From Bradyrhizobium sp. 132 (GTDB lineage Bacteria > Pseudomonadota > Alphaproteobacteria > Rhizobiales > Xanthobacteraceae), in assembly GCF_023074185.1 (NCBI RefSeq), contig NZ_JADPKY010000159.1, positions 124,001 through 188,000 of the forward strand: a DNA stretch of 64,000 bases, read 5' to 3'. Of this stretch, positions 1 through 8,211 are shown one piece after another. The notes beneath the pieces were generated by a model. The model did no database searches, was not told the DNA's origin, and worked only from the letters and a program-made list of their open reading frames with translations. A program made the translations under genes and the position numbers. How positions within the stretch are numbered: position 1 is the stretch's first letter; each line of letters starts with the position of its first letter.

Positions 1-1
1 T

Positions 2-376
2 GCCTTTGCGGGTTCGGCCAGCGCGGAAAAGCTGAAAGCAACGCTCGACGCCAAGTCCGAGGTGCCCGCAACGACCAGCAGCGGCACCGGAACGGCCGAT
101 CTGGACTACGACGCCGCCAGCAAGAAGCTGTCCTGGAAGGTCACCTATTCCGGCCTGTCCGGCCCCGCCACCGCCGCCCATTTCCACGGACCCGCCGAGG
201 CCGGCAAGAACGCCGGCGTCGCGGTCCCGATCCCCGGCGCCGCCAAGAGCCCGGCGGAGGGCTCGGCGACACTGACCGACGCGCAGGCCGCCGATCTGCT
301 CGCCGGCAAGCTCTACGTCAACATCCACACCGCGGCCAATCCGGGCGGAGAGATCCGCGGTCAGGTGATGAAGTAA
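2..376 (+). CDS. CHRD domain protein, 5' end missing
   Basis: The reading frame enters from the left edge and ends at TAA. The first visible residues (AFAGSASA, then EKLKATLDAKSEV) look like the tail of a signal peptide with an Ala-x-Ala cleavage site, so the protein is probably exported. The rest is a CHRD domain: it has the usual opening of a beta-strand with SEVPATTS, the central AAHFHGPA segment, and the C-terminal NIHTAANPGGEIRGQV motif. CHRD domains occur in chordin and in many bacterial secreted proteins; their biochemical role in bacteria is not known. A strong hairpin follows 20 bases after the stop. The true start lies outside the window; GTG at 62 falls inside the domain and is not the start. 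Confidence 0.88.
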   Translation, partial: AFAGSASAEKLKATLDAKSEVPATTSSGTGTADLDYDAASKKLSWKVTYSGLSGPATAAHFHGPAEAGKNAGVAVPIPGAAKSPAEGSATLTDAQAADLLAGKLYVNIHTAANPGGEIRGQVMK

Positions 377-394
377 CCTTTCGCACTGTCCGAC

Positions 395-426
395 AAAAGG
401 GCGGCTGCTTACGCAACCGCCCTTTT
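395..426. terminator. Bidirectional hairpin terminator
   Basis: Ten-base perfect arms (AAAAGGGCGG and CCGCCCTTTT) flank a 12-base loop. It lies between the end of the CHRD gene (plus) and the end of the PLP-enzyme gene (minus). With A/T tracts on both sides it can serve both converging transcripts. Confidence 0.8.
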
Positions 427-456
427 CGATTCACGGAGCCCGCGCTGGCGCATGCG

Positions 457-1752
457 TCACACGTCCGGTTCGGCCGCATTCAACGCCTGCGCGAGGTCGG
501 CGATCAGGTCCGAGGGGTGTTCGATGCCGATCGACAGCCGGATCGTGGAATCGAGGACGCCGATTTTCCGGCGGATATCGGCGGGAACGCCGGAATGGGT
601 CATGGTGGCAGGCAGGCTCGCAAGCGACTCCGTTCCACCAAGGCTCACCGCCAGCTTGAGGATCTGCAGCGCGTTGAGGAATTTCATGGCCGCCGCCTTG
701 CCGCCGATGATGTCGAACGAGAACGTGGATCCCGCCCCTGAGCATTGCCGCGCGAACACAAGTCCGGCCGGCGAAGCCGCTTCGTGATGACCGAGATAGT
801 GGACCTTGGCCACTTTGGGATGATCGCGCAGATAGTCGGCCACGAGGCGCGCATTCGCATCGGCCTTTTCCATCCGCAGGCTCAGCGTCTCGAGCGACCG
901 ATTGATCATCCAGCAGGAATGCGGATCGAGCTGGGTGCCGATGGCGCCCCGGAGCGCCTTGATGCCTTTCACGACCGCCTTCGCGCCGAGCGCGGCGCCC
1001 GCGATCAGGTCTGAATGACCGCCGACATATTTCGTGAGCGAGTACAAGGAAATATCCGCGCCGTGCTCGATCGGCCGCTGAAACACCGGTCCGAGCAGCG
1101 TATTGTCGCAGGCGATGATCGGAACGTGTCCTTGCTTCTTTCCGATGACGTCGGCGACACGGCGCATCATCGCGACGTCGACCAGCCCGTTGGTCGGGTT
1201 GGCCGGGGTTTCGATCAGGATCATCGAGACCCGGCCCTTGCCCATGGCCTCTTCCGCGGCCTGGCTGACCACAGCTTCGTCAACACCATCGGCGAAGCCG
1301 ACGGCGCCGATCGACAGACGCGCAAGCGTATTCGTCAGCAGGGTTTCCGTCCCGCCATAGAGCGGCTGGGAGTGCAGAATGACATCGCCAGGGCGGACGA
1401 AAGCCAGGATCGTGGTTGCGATGGCCGCCATGCCCGATGAGAACAGCGCACAGCTCTCGGTGCGCTCGTAGATCGCGAGCCTGTCCTCGACGATTTCGCT
1501 GTTGGGATGATTGAAGCGCGAATAGACCAGGCCCGCACCCATCCCTTCCGGCGGCTCGCGCCGGCCGGAGACGAAATCGAAGAAGTCCTGCCCATCCTCG
1601 GCCGTCTTGAACACGAAGGTGGAGGTCAGGAAAACCGGTGGCTTGACGGCGCCTTCCGACAATTGCGGATCATAGCCATAGGTCAGCATCAGCGTTTCGG
1701 GATGCAGCATATGGTTGCCGATGTGCGTCTTCGACGGGAACGGTTTCACCAT
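457..1752 (-). CDS. Cystathionine gamma-synthase/lyase family PLP enzyme
   Basis: A 431-residue member of the Cys/Met-metabolism PLP-dependent family (fold type I). The Schiff-base lysine sits in SLTKYVGGHSD near residue 240. The phosphate-binding SSGMAAI segment and the YGGTETL tyrosine region are present, and the C-terminal half has the SLGGTESL motif. Members catalyse gamma-replacement or beta/gamma-elimination on cystathionine, O-acylhomoserine or methionine; sequence alone does not pick the reaction. The frame stays open 74 codons upstream, but that part has no family similarity and crosses an intergenic repeat, so I chose ATG at 1752 (MVKPFPSKTHIG). It may belong with the methionine-cycle genes elsewhere in the window, but it is not linked to them. 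Confidence 0.88.
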   Translation of the reverse strand: MVKPFPSKTHIGNHMLHPETLMLTYGYDPQLSEGAVKPPVFLTSTFVFKTAEDGQDFFDFVSGRREPPEGMGAGLVYSRFNHPNSEIVEDRLAIYERTESCALFSSGMAAIATTILAFVRPGDVILHSQPLYGGTETLLTNTLARLSIGAVGFADGVDEAVVSQAAEEAMGKGRVSMILIETPANPTNGLVDVAMMRRVADVIGKKQGHVPIIACDNTLLGPVFQRPIEHGADISLYSLTKYVGGHSDLIAGAALGAKAVVKGIKALRGAIGTQLDPHSCWMINRSLETLSLRMEKADANARLVADYLRDHPKVAKVHYLGHHEAASPAGLVFARQCSGAGSTFSFDIIGGKAAAMKFLNALQILKLAVSLGGTESLASLPATMTHSGVPADIRRKIGVLDSTIRLSIGIEHPSDLIADLAQALNAAEPDV

Positions 1753-1929
1753 GGCTTGTCTCGCTGTTTGATTCAGATCCTGCCGCGTTGGAACTCCTGA
1801 CGTCATAAAGTCGTCAGGAGCCAGATGCGCCAGCATCCAACAGCTCGCATCGACGCCGCGGCGGCCGAGCTGAAGATAGCCGCTCTGACAGCGATCCGTC
1901 AGGCCTTGCGAATAGAATTTGCTGCGCCT

Positions 1930-2028
1930 GTCATTCCCCGCGAAGGCGGGGATCCAGTATTCCAGAGACGTCAAACGTCCCCAGCAGCGCCGCGGCGTAC
2001 TGGATCGCCCGCCTTCGCGGGCGATGAC
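1930..2028. repeat. Paired palindromic intergenic repeat (family A)
   Basis: Two inverted arms, each itself a hairpin: CCCCGCGAAGGCGGGG at about 1936-1951 and CGCCCGCCTTCGCGGGCG at about 2006-2023, flanked by matching GGATCCAGTA and TACTGGATC. The arms are inverted copies separated by about 40 bases. It lies downstream of the cytochrome gene, where it may also end transcription. Similar mosaic palindromes are common between genes in Bradyrhizobium. Confidence 0.75.
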
Positions 2029-2055
2029 GCTGAGCTTGTGGTGTCGTGCGTGCCG

Positions 2056-2505
2056 CTACTTCAGCTTGACCCGATAAGTCTCGTGGCAGTCAGTGCAGCG
2101 ATCGTTGATCGCGGTGTATGCGGCCTTCAGGCTCGCCACGTCGGTGATCTTGCCTTTGACCTCCGCGATCGCCTTCTGCACCGGCGGGATTTTGGAATCG
2201 AAATCGGCCTTGTTCTGCCAGACCTTTGATGACGCCCCATAGGTGGCGTTCACCACATCCTGCTTGGGATTGATCGCGAAGGTCTTCGCGATCTTGCCGA
2301 CGTCGGCTTCAATGCTCTCGATGGCCTGATCGACTGCCTTCCGATCGTAGGGGATATCTCCCTTCGTCATCTTCTGGATGATGCCGTACTGATTTTTGGC
2401 AATAGAGCGCATCAGGTTGTCCTGCTGAACGGCAATCTCCTGCTGCGCCATCACGGCACCCACACCCAGCAAGAGGGTGCTGACGACGATCATCATCCGT
2501 TTCAT
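2056..2505 (-). CDS. Cytochrome c' / c556 family protein
   Basis: A 149-residue exported haem protein. The N-terminus is a classical signal peptide (MKRMMIVVSTLLLGVG, cleaved near AVMAQ). The remainder is predicted helical, with one haem-attachment motif CTDCH at about residues 137-141, close to the C-terminus as in the four-helix cytochrome c' and c556 families. Periplasmic electron carriage or gas (NO/CO) binding is typical of the family; the partner is unknown. The next gene on the same strand upstream is the molybdenum hydroxylase at 2597, whose stop is only 91 bases away, so the two could be co-transcribed and the cytochrome could accept its electrons. That link is inference. Confidence 0.85.
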   Translation of the reverse strand: MKRMMIVVSTLLLGVGAVMAQQEIAVQQDNLMRSIAKNQYGIIQKMTKGDIPYDRKAVDQAIESIEADVGKIAKTFAINPKQDVVNATYGASSKVWQNKADFDSKIPPVQKAIAEVKGKITDVASLKAAYTAINDRCTDCHETYRVKLK

Positions 2506-2596
2506 CGGCTTGTTTCTCCGGCTTGTATGGGTTGGGGGAGCGCCATCATGATAGAACCCGGCGGCGGGTGTTTATTCCCGCCGCGGAGATCGCCGT

Positions 2597-4906
2597 TTAC
2601 AGGCTGTGACGGCGATGGTGCTCGTTGATGGCGATCCACACCCGCTCCGCGGTCGCGGGCATGTCGATGTGGTCGATCTTGTACTCGCGCCAGAGTCCGT
2701 CGACGATGGCATTGACGACGGCCGGACAGGAGCCGATCGCGCCGGCCTCGCCCGCGCCCTTCACCCCCAGCGGATTGGTCGTGCAGGGAACGTTGGCAGT
2801 CTCGAACACGAAGGCAGGTCCGTCCGCCGCGCGCGGCAGCGCGTAGTCCATGAAAGTCGCGGTGATGAGCTGGCCGTCGCTGGCGCCATAGACCACCTGC
2901 TCCATCAGCGCCTGGCCGATGCCCTGCATGGCGCCGCCATGCACCTGGCCGGCCAGCAGCAGCGGATTGAGCGTCTTGCCGAAATCGTCGACGATCACGT
3001 AGTTGACGATTTTGATGATGCCGGTGGCCGGATCAATCTCGACCTCGGCGACATGCGTGCCGTTCGGATAGGTGCCGTCGGCGCTGGCGAAGGTCGCACT
3101 CGCGTTCAGCTTCGACGGGTCGGCGCCGGGGCGCTTGGCGAGATCGGCGAACGAGATCGAACGGTCGGTGCCGGCGATGCGCACCACGCCTTCTGAAATC
3201 TCGAGGTCGCCGGCGCTGGCCTCCAGCGCTTGCGCCGCGATCTCCTTAAGCTTCGCGCCGAGTTCGCGGGTCGCACGCTCGACGCTGACACCGCCTGAGG
3301 GAATCGAGGCCGAGCCGCCGGTGCCGAGGCCCGTGGCGATCATATCGGTGTCGCCCTGGTGGACGTGCACGCGCTCGGGCGCAACACCGAACTGCTCGGC
3401 GACGATCTGCGCATAGGCGGTCTGGTGGCCCTGCCCGCTCGACTGCGTGCCGATCAGGACGGTGATGTCGCCATTGGGATCCATCCGCACATTGGCGGTC
3501 TCCTCGCCCATGGTGCCGCAGACCTCGACATAGCTCGCAAGCCCGATGCCGCGGATCAGGCCGTTCTTCTTGGCGAGCTTTGCGCGCTTTCCAAACTCCT
3601 TCCACTCGGCGATCTCCATCGCGCGCTTGAGATGCGCGGCGAAGTCGCCGGAATCGTAGACCTTGCCGGTCGCGGTCTTGTACGGCAGCGCCTTCGGCTG
3701 AATGAAATTCTTGCGGCGGATGGCGTCCGGCGTCATGTCGAGTTTTCGCGCGCAGGCATCCACGAGGCGCTCGATGACATAAGCAGCCTCAGGCCGCCCC
3801 GCACCGCGATAGGCGTCGACCGGCACGCTGTTGGTGAAGATGGTGCGCACGCGGCAATGGAACGCCTGGATATCGTAGAGGCCCGGCAACATGCCGGCGC
3901 CGCCATGCGGGATGTAGGGGCCGAAGGTCGACAGATACGCGCCCATGTCGCCCATCAGGTCGCAATCCATCGCGAGGAACTTGCCGTCCTCAGCCAGCGC
4001 CATCTTCGCGGTGGTGACGTTGTCGCGGCCTTGCGCATCACCGATGAAATGCTCGGTGCGGTCGGCCGCCCATTTCACCGCCTTCTTCAGCTTTCGCGCG
4101 GCGACTGCCAGGAGGGCGTATTCCCGATAGGGAAACAGCTTCGTGCCGAAGCCGCCGCCGACGTCGGGGCAGATCACCCGCATCTTATCGGTCGGGATGT
4201 TCAGCACGTTCTGGCAGAGGATGTCGCGCAGGCGATGGCTGCCCTGGCTGCCGACCGTCAGCGTCAGATGGTCGCGCTTGGCGTCGTATTCGCACACGGC
4301 AGCGCGCGCCTCCATGAAGCTCGCGACCACACGCGGATTGACGATCGAGATTTCGGCGACCGCATGCGCCTTGGCAAACACAGCTTCGGTCGCGGCCTTG
4401 TCGCCGATCGAGACGTCGAACAGCACATTGCCGGCCTTGTCCGGCCAGACCTGCGGCGCGCCCTTCTTGATGGCGTTGACGACGCCGGTCACCGCCGGCA
4501 GCGGGGTCCATTTGACGTCAATCGCCTCGATCGCGTCGCGGGCCTGGTCGATGGTCTCAGCCACGACGAAGGCGATGGAATCGCCGACATGGCGCACCTC
4601 GTCCTTGGCGAGGATCGGGTAAGGCGGGCCGGTGAAGGGATCGGTTTCGAGATTGAACAGGCAGGGCAGATTGCCGAGATCCTTGACGTCGTCGGCGGTC
4701 AGGATCAGCGCGACGCCGGGCAGCCCGCGAGCGCGGCTCGCATCGATGGTGTATTTGGCATGGGCATGCGGCGAGCGCAGCATCAAGCAGCGGAGCGCAG
4801 CCTGCGGCGCATAATCGTCGGTATAGCGGCCCTTGCCGCGGATGAGCGCGTCATCCTCCTTGCGCAGCACGCTTTGGCCAACGCCGAACTTGATGGGAGC
4901 CGCCAT
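2597..4906 (-). CDS. Molybdenum hydroxylase large subunit, form II CoxL-like
   Basis: A 769-residue protein of the xanthine dehydrogenase / aerobic CO dehydrogenase large-subunit family, which binds molybdopterin-cytosine-dinucleotide cofactor. Visible motifs are VGGGFGTK near residue 250, DAYRGAGRPEA in the middle (the form II signature; true CO dehydrogenases carry AYxCSFR), GQGHQTAYAQ, and GAGEAGAIGS near the C-terminus with the catalytic glutamate. The usual partners, the 2Fe-2S small subunit and the FAD medium subunit, are not next to it, so it is an orphan or works with a distant set. The substrate is unknown. I chose ATG at 4906 (MAAPIKFGVG), which opens the conserved domain; 28 further codons upstream are open but unlike the family. 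Confidence 0.88.
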   Translation of the reverse strand: MAAPIKFGVGQSVLRKEDDALIRGKGRYTDDYAPQAALRCLMLRSPHAHAKYTIDASRARGLPGVALILTADDVKDLGNLPCLFNLETDPFTGPPYPILAKDEVRHVGDSIAFVVAETIDQARDAIEAIDVKWTPLPAVTGVVNAIKKGAPQVWPDKAGNVLFDVSIGDKAATEAVFAKAHAVAEISIVNPRVVASFMEARAAVCEYDAKRDHLTLTVGSQGSHRLRDILCQNVLNIPTDKMRVICPDVGGGFGTKLFPYREYALLAVAARKLKKAVKWAADRTEHFIGDAQGRDNVTTAKMALAEDGKFLAMDCDLMGDMGAYLSTFGPYIPHGGAGMLPGLYDIQAFHCRVRTIFTNSVPVDAYRGAGRPEAAYVIERLVDACARKLDMTPDAIRRKNFIQPKALPYKTATGKVYDSGDFAAHLKRAMEIAEWKEFGKRAKLAKKNGLIRGIGLASYVEVCGTMGEETANVRMDPNGDITVLIGTQSSGQGHQTAYAQIVAEQFGVAPERVHVHQGDTDMIATGLGTGGSASIPSGGVSVERATRELGAKLKEIAAQALEASAGDLEISEGVVRIAGTDRSISFADLAKRPGADPSKLNASATFASADGTYPNGTHVAEVEIDPATGIIKIVNYVIVDDFGKTLNPLLLAGQVHGGAMQGIGQALMEQVVYGASDGQLITATFMDYALPRAADGPAFVFETANVPCTTNPLGVKGAGEAGAIGSCPAVVNAIVDGLWREYKIDHIDMPATAERVWIAINEHHRRHSL

Positions 4907-5084
4907 TTTCTTGTCCCGTCCTATGGTTGTTTTGCCGGCATATTGCCGTGGAAAAACTGGCAAGGCAAATGGCTTTAGTCGGGCACACATTGATCGCAGG
5001 CAGGGAAGAGCGCCACTGATCCGTCATAGCACGGGGGCTATCGCATATGGCGTTCTGGAAGGCGGGACAGAGTTCGGCCTTCAT

Positions 5085-5193
5085 GGTTCGAGACGCGCCC
5101 CAAGCGGCGCTCCTCACCATGAGGGTCCAGGATTGCGCCGCGGAAACGAGACCTCATCCTGAGGAGCCCGCCAAAAGCGGGCGTCTCGAAGGA
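5085..5193. repeat. Paired palindromic intergenic repeat (family B)
   Basis: Inverted arms GTTCGAGACGCGCC...GGCGCTCCTCACCATGAGG and CCTCATCCTGAGGAGCCCGC...GCGGGCGTCTCGAAGG. It fills most of the 326-base gap between the hydroxylase and the DUF1127 gene; I see no gene in that gap. The 'CCTCATCCTGAGGAG' motif is a widespread bradyrhizobial intergenic element. Confidence 0.7.
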
Positions 5194-5232
5194 TCGTCCG
5201 CGAAGGAGCAGCCCGCCAAGCTCCTCTACAAG

Positions 5233-5625
5233 TTACATCACACCACGGCTCCACGGATATATGGTGCTATCTCTAAGTCTATCGATAGCTCGTTCAGCTG
5301 TGATGTAGTCGATCTCACTGCGCGTCAGGCCGATATCCATCAGCTCCCTGTCACTGAGGTCCTGCAAATTGGCTCGTAAGCTCTGGCGCTGTCGCCGCCC
5401 CTGAAACGCACGCCAAAATCGCCTGAGCAAGCCCAGGACGCCTCGCGTCGATGCGGCAGCATCCTTTTCCGGCAAAGCGTAGTCCAGCGCCGCAGCGGTC
5501 GCCTTGAGGCGCGCTGCCAACGCTGCGTCCATCGCGTCCCTCGCCGACACGATGGAGACGTTGAGGCCGCGTCCCTCGGCATCGGCCTCAATCCCGGATG
5601 TGACGTTCGTCTGTTGGGGTGGCAT
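5233..5625 (-). CDS. DUF1127 domain protein
   Basis: A 130-residue protein whose C-terminal third holds a DUF1127 domain: an arginine-rich helix (RRQRQSLRANL) followed by LQDLSDRELMDIGLTRSEI, at about residues 75-112. Short DUF1127 proteins of alphaproteobacteria bind RNA or influence phosphate and nitrogen metabolism in a few studied cases; this one has an extra N-terminal stretch of about 70 residues with no recognised domain. The start ATG at 5625 is preceded by GGAGCATCCG, a good ribosome-binding site. A terminator-like hairpin lies 46 bases upstream of the start, so the gene either has its own promoter in that interval or is controlled by read-through. Confidence 0.85.
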   Translation of the reverse strand: MPPQQTNVTSGIEADAEGRGLNVSIVSARDAMDAALAARLKATAAALDYALPEKDAAASTRGVLGLLRRFWRAFQGRRQRQSLRANLQDLSDRELMDIGLTRSEIDYITAERAIDRLRDSTIYPWSRGVM

Positions 5626-5670
5626 CGGATGCTCCTGCTGTTGTGCCGGCAGGGAGCATGGCCAAACAAA

Positions 5671-5697
5671 AGGCCCCGTCCGATGCCGGCGGGGCCT
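5671..5697 (-). terminator. Hairpin terminator or attenuator upstream of the DUF1127 gene
   Basis: Perfect 8-base arms AGGCCCCG / CGGGGCCT around an 11-base loop. Read on the minus strand the stem is followed by TTTTGTTTGG, as in an intrinsic terminator. It ends the transcript of the SRPBCC gene or the short frame before it, and stands directly ahead of the DUF1127 start. Confidence 0.65.
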
Positions 5698-5724
5698 GGT
5701 GGAAGAGATGTCGTCGTCGAATTC

Positions 5725-5802
5725 CTAGCGCGCGACTCCTCCCACGGCCCAGCCGAAGCGGGTTATGTGCATCGAATTGATGTTGCGCACTGATTTAGTC
5801 AT
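5725..5802 (-). CDS. Possible 25-residue leader peptide
   Basis: A short frame (MTKSVRNINSMHITRFGW, then AVGGVAR and TAG) lies between the SRPBCC gene and the hairpin at 5671-5697. Its stop is 28 bases ahead of the hairpin, the geometry of a transcription-attenuation leader. There is no strong ribosome-binding site and no obvious run of one regulatory amino acid, so this is only a candidate. It could equally be untranslated leader of the DUF1127 gene. Confidence 0.28.
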   Translation of the reverse strand: MTKSVRNINSMHITRFGWAVGGVAR

Positions 5803-5908
5803 GAGCCGCGAATACCACAGCAATCTCGCAAAATCAAGAGATGTGTGGCCGTCGGTTGCATCCTGGAGGCGAGCCCTCGCTCCGGCGCTCTCTTCCCCCT
5901 GCACGCCT

Positions 5909-6325
5909 TCACGACTTCTTCTGCCTCGCTTCCACGTGTCGTGCGAAGTTGTCGAGGATGGCCTGCCAACCGCCTTGCTGCTGCTCGACCGAGTGCGTCG
6001 ATTCGCCATCGAAGACAACGCGGACGAGAATGCCCTTCGGGCCGGGCACAAACTCGACTTCGGCTTTTCGCTCGCCGAACGCGTATTCGATCCGCTTGTG
6101 CTCGACGATCTTCGTGTAGGTGCCGGCAAAGTCAAAGCCCATGCTGCCGTCCTTGGCCTCCATGCGAGATGAGAAGGCACCGCCTTCTCGCAGGTCGACG
6201 GCAGCCTTAGTCGTATGCCAGTCGTCGGACGCGGCGTTCCACTTCATGACTTCGGCAGGCGTCGTATAGGCACGCCAGACCTGATCGATCGGGGCTGCTA
6301 CGTTGGTTTCGACGGTGATCCTCAT
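5909..6325 (-). CDS. SRPBCC (AHSA1-like) domain protein
   Basis: A 138-residue single-domain protein of the START/AHSA1 superfamily. It opens with MRITVETNVAAPIDQVWRAY, followed by TTPAEVMKWN and the FAGTYTKIVEHKRIEYAF strand pair, and ends with the long helix GGWQAILDNFARHVEA that closes the hydrophobic pocket. Such proteins bind small hydrophobic ligands or act on Hsp90; no specific ligand can be read here. The start at 6325 is chosen because AGGAGC stands nine bases upstream. It is often found next to an ArsR-type regulator, but none is present. Confidence 0.87.
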   Translation of the reverse strand: MRITVETNVAAPIDQVWRAYTTPAEVMKWNAASDDWHTTKAAVDLREGGAFSSRMEAKDGSMGFDFAGTYTKIVEHKRIEYAFGERKAEVEFVPGPKGILVRVVFDGESTHSVEQQQGGWQAILDNFARHVEARQKKS

Positions 6326-6487
6326 AAACAGTGCTCCTGGTTCGATTTTGCCGGATCGAGGTGACGGCATCACTTCACGTGTGCAGGGTCCATCCACCGC
6401 ACTTCCGCGATGTGTCCATCCAAGGACGATCGAGACTGGTCCGTGCCGACAAGGTCGAGCCGTCAATGCGTTGAAAATTCGAAGAAG

Positions 6488-8014
6488 CTAGCCGCGCACC
6501 AGCGAGACCAGCCAGCGGCGGCCGAACAGAACCAGGATCGCGAGCGCGTAGACGATTGTGCCCCCAAGGGCCAACAGGACCAGCGTCAGTTCGTCTTGGA
6601 AGTGCATCGAGGCAAGATAGGCGCCGCTGAACCGCGCGATCAGCCAGAAGGCGGCGGCCAGGATGATGCCGGTCAGCAGGAATTTGGCCAGCGACAACAG
6701 CCAGGCACGGTCCAGCACGAGAAAGCCCCGCCGCACTGCGAAGAAGAGCACCAGCAGCAGATTGGTCCAGACACCGACGGCTGTTGCGAGCGCCAGGCCG
6801 ATCTGGGCGAGCGATCCCATCAAGGCGACTTTCAGGGCGACGTTGACCGCGATGCCGGTCAGTGACGCTCGAACCGGCGTCGCCGTGTCCTTGCGCGCAT
6901 AGAAGGTCGCGACCGCGCTGCGGATCAGCACGAAGGGGATCAGACCGATGGCATAGGCGGCGAGCGTGGCGCCGGCGACGGCGGCATCGGCCTTCGAGAA
7001 CGCCCCGCGGGCGAACAGCGCACGCATGATCGCGTCGGGCACGGTGAGGAAGGCGGCGACGAACGGCACCGAGAACAGCAGCGTGAAATCGAACGCGCGG
7101 CGCTGCGCCTTCATCGCGCCGTCATGGTCGTTGGCGGTGATCCGCCGCGACATCTCCGGCAGCAGCACCGTGCCGATGGCGATGCCGATCACGCCGATCG
7201 GCAGCTGGTTGAGGCGGTCGGCATAGTAGAGCGCCGACAGCGCGCCCGCGGGCAGGAAGGTCGCGATGATGGTGTCGGCAAACAGCGCGACCTGCGTGCC
7301 CATCGAACCCAGCGTCGCGGGCCCGAGCGCCCTAAAGAAGCCGCGGACGTCTTCGTCGAGCTTGAGTGGCGCAAAGCGCGGCAGGCCGCCATGGCGCGCG
7401 AGATCGCCCGCCAGCAGGAAATATTGCAGGAAGCCCGAGATCAGGACGCCCCAGGCGGCGGCATGGCCCGCGCTGGGAAACCAGACAGCGAGCGCCAGCG
7501 TCATCATCATCGAGATGTTGAGGAAGATCGAGGCCGCCGCAGCGCTGGCGAAGCGCTGCATCACGTTGAGCATGCCGCCATAGAGCGTGACCAGCGTGAT
7601 CAGCAGCAGATAGGGAAAGGTGATCCGGGTGAGCTCGATCGCGAGCCTGCGCTGCTCGGCATCCTCGCTAAAGCCGGGCGCCAAAATGCTCATGGCCTGC
7701 GGCATGAACAGCCAGGCGACTATCAGCAGCACCACTTGCGAGGCCAGCAGCAGCGTGAAGATGCGGTCGGCGAACAATCTTGCCGCCCCCTCCCCGCGCT
7801 CGCCATGGACGTGGGCATAGGCCGGCACCCAGGCGGCGTTGAACGCGCCTTCGGCAAAGATCGCGCGGAAATGATTGGGCAGCCGCAGCGCCACGAAAAA
7901 GGCGTCGGCCACGGGGCCGGCGCCGAGGATCGCCGCGAGCATGATGTCGCGGGCAAATCCCGTCAGCCGCGAGAGCAGCGTATATCCGCCAACCGTGAAG
8001 ATGCGTCCGAGCAT
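6488..8014 (-). CDS. murJ: Lipid II flippase MurJ
   Basis: A 508-residue integral membrane protein of the MOP superfamily (MurJ/MviN). It begins MLGRIFTVGGYTLLSRLTGF, the conserved N-terminus, and contains ARDIMLAAILGAG, FRAIFAEGAFNAAWVP and GLIPFVLIRSAVATFYARKDT. About fourteen transmembrane helices are expected. MurJ flips undecaprenyl-linked peptidoglycan precursor (lipid II) across the inner membrane and is normally essential. It lies last in a minus-strand series after the DegT aminotransferase, separated from it by a 200-base palindromic repeat, so it may be transcribed on its own. Confidence 0.95.
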   Translation of the reverse strand: MLGRIFTVGGYTLLSRLTGFARDIMLAAILGAGPVADAFFVALRLPNHFRAIFAEGAFNAAWVPAYAHVHGERGEGAARLFADRIFTLLLASQVVLLIVAWLFMPQAMSILAPGFSEDAEQRRLAIELTRITFPYLLLITLVTLYGGMLNVMQRFASAAAASIFLNISMMMTLALAVWFPSAGHAAAWGVLISGFLQYFLLAGDLARHGGLPRFAPLKLDEDVRGFFRALGPATLGSMGTQVALFADTIIATFLPAGALSALYYADRLNQLPIGVIGIAIGTVLLPEMSRRITANDHDGAMKAQRRAFDFTLLFSVPFVAAFLTVPDAIMRALFARGAFSKADAAVAGATLAAYAIGLIPFVLIRSAVATFYARKDTATPVRASLTGIAVNVALKVALMGSLAQIGLALATAVGVWTNLLLVLFFAVRRGFLVLDRAWLLSLAKFLLTGIILAAAFWLIARFSGAYLASMHFQDELTLVLLALGGTIVYALAILVLFGRRWLVSLVRG

Positions 8015-8072
8015 GCGTATGTTTTAGAGCATGGCGAGATTAGGTCTAGGTGCAAGCTGCGGCGCAGGTCCG

Positions 8073-8194
8073 CTCCCTCCCCCGCTTGCGGGGAGGGTTG
8101 GGGAGAGGGTGTTTCCGCAATTGAGCCCCCCAGAGGAGAGAACCCTCACCCGGATCGCTTGCGCGATCCGACCTCTCCCGCAAGCGGGAGAGGT
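8073..8194. repeat. Paired palindromic intergenic repeat (family C)
   Basis: Two inverted hairpin arms: CTCCCTCCCCCGCTTGCGGG...GGAGAGGGTG and AACCCTCACCCGGATCGCTT...CTCTCCCGCAAGCGGGAGAG. It fills the murJ-DegT interval. The CTCTCCCGCAAGCGGGAGAG palindrome is a typical rhizobial intergenic repeat. Confidence 0.75.
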
Positions 8195-8211
8195 AAAGAA
8201 TAACGGCGAAA

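Noticed and set aside
2597..4906. Aerobic CO dehydrogenase
   Set aside because: The active-site loop reads AYRGAGR (form II), not AYxCSFR, and the partner subunits are missing.
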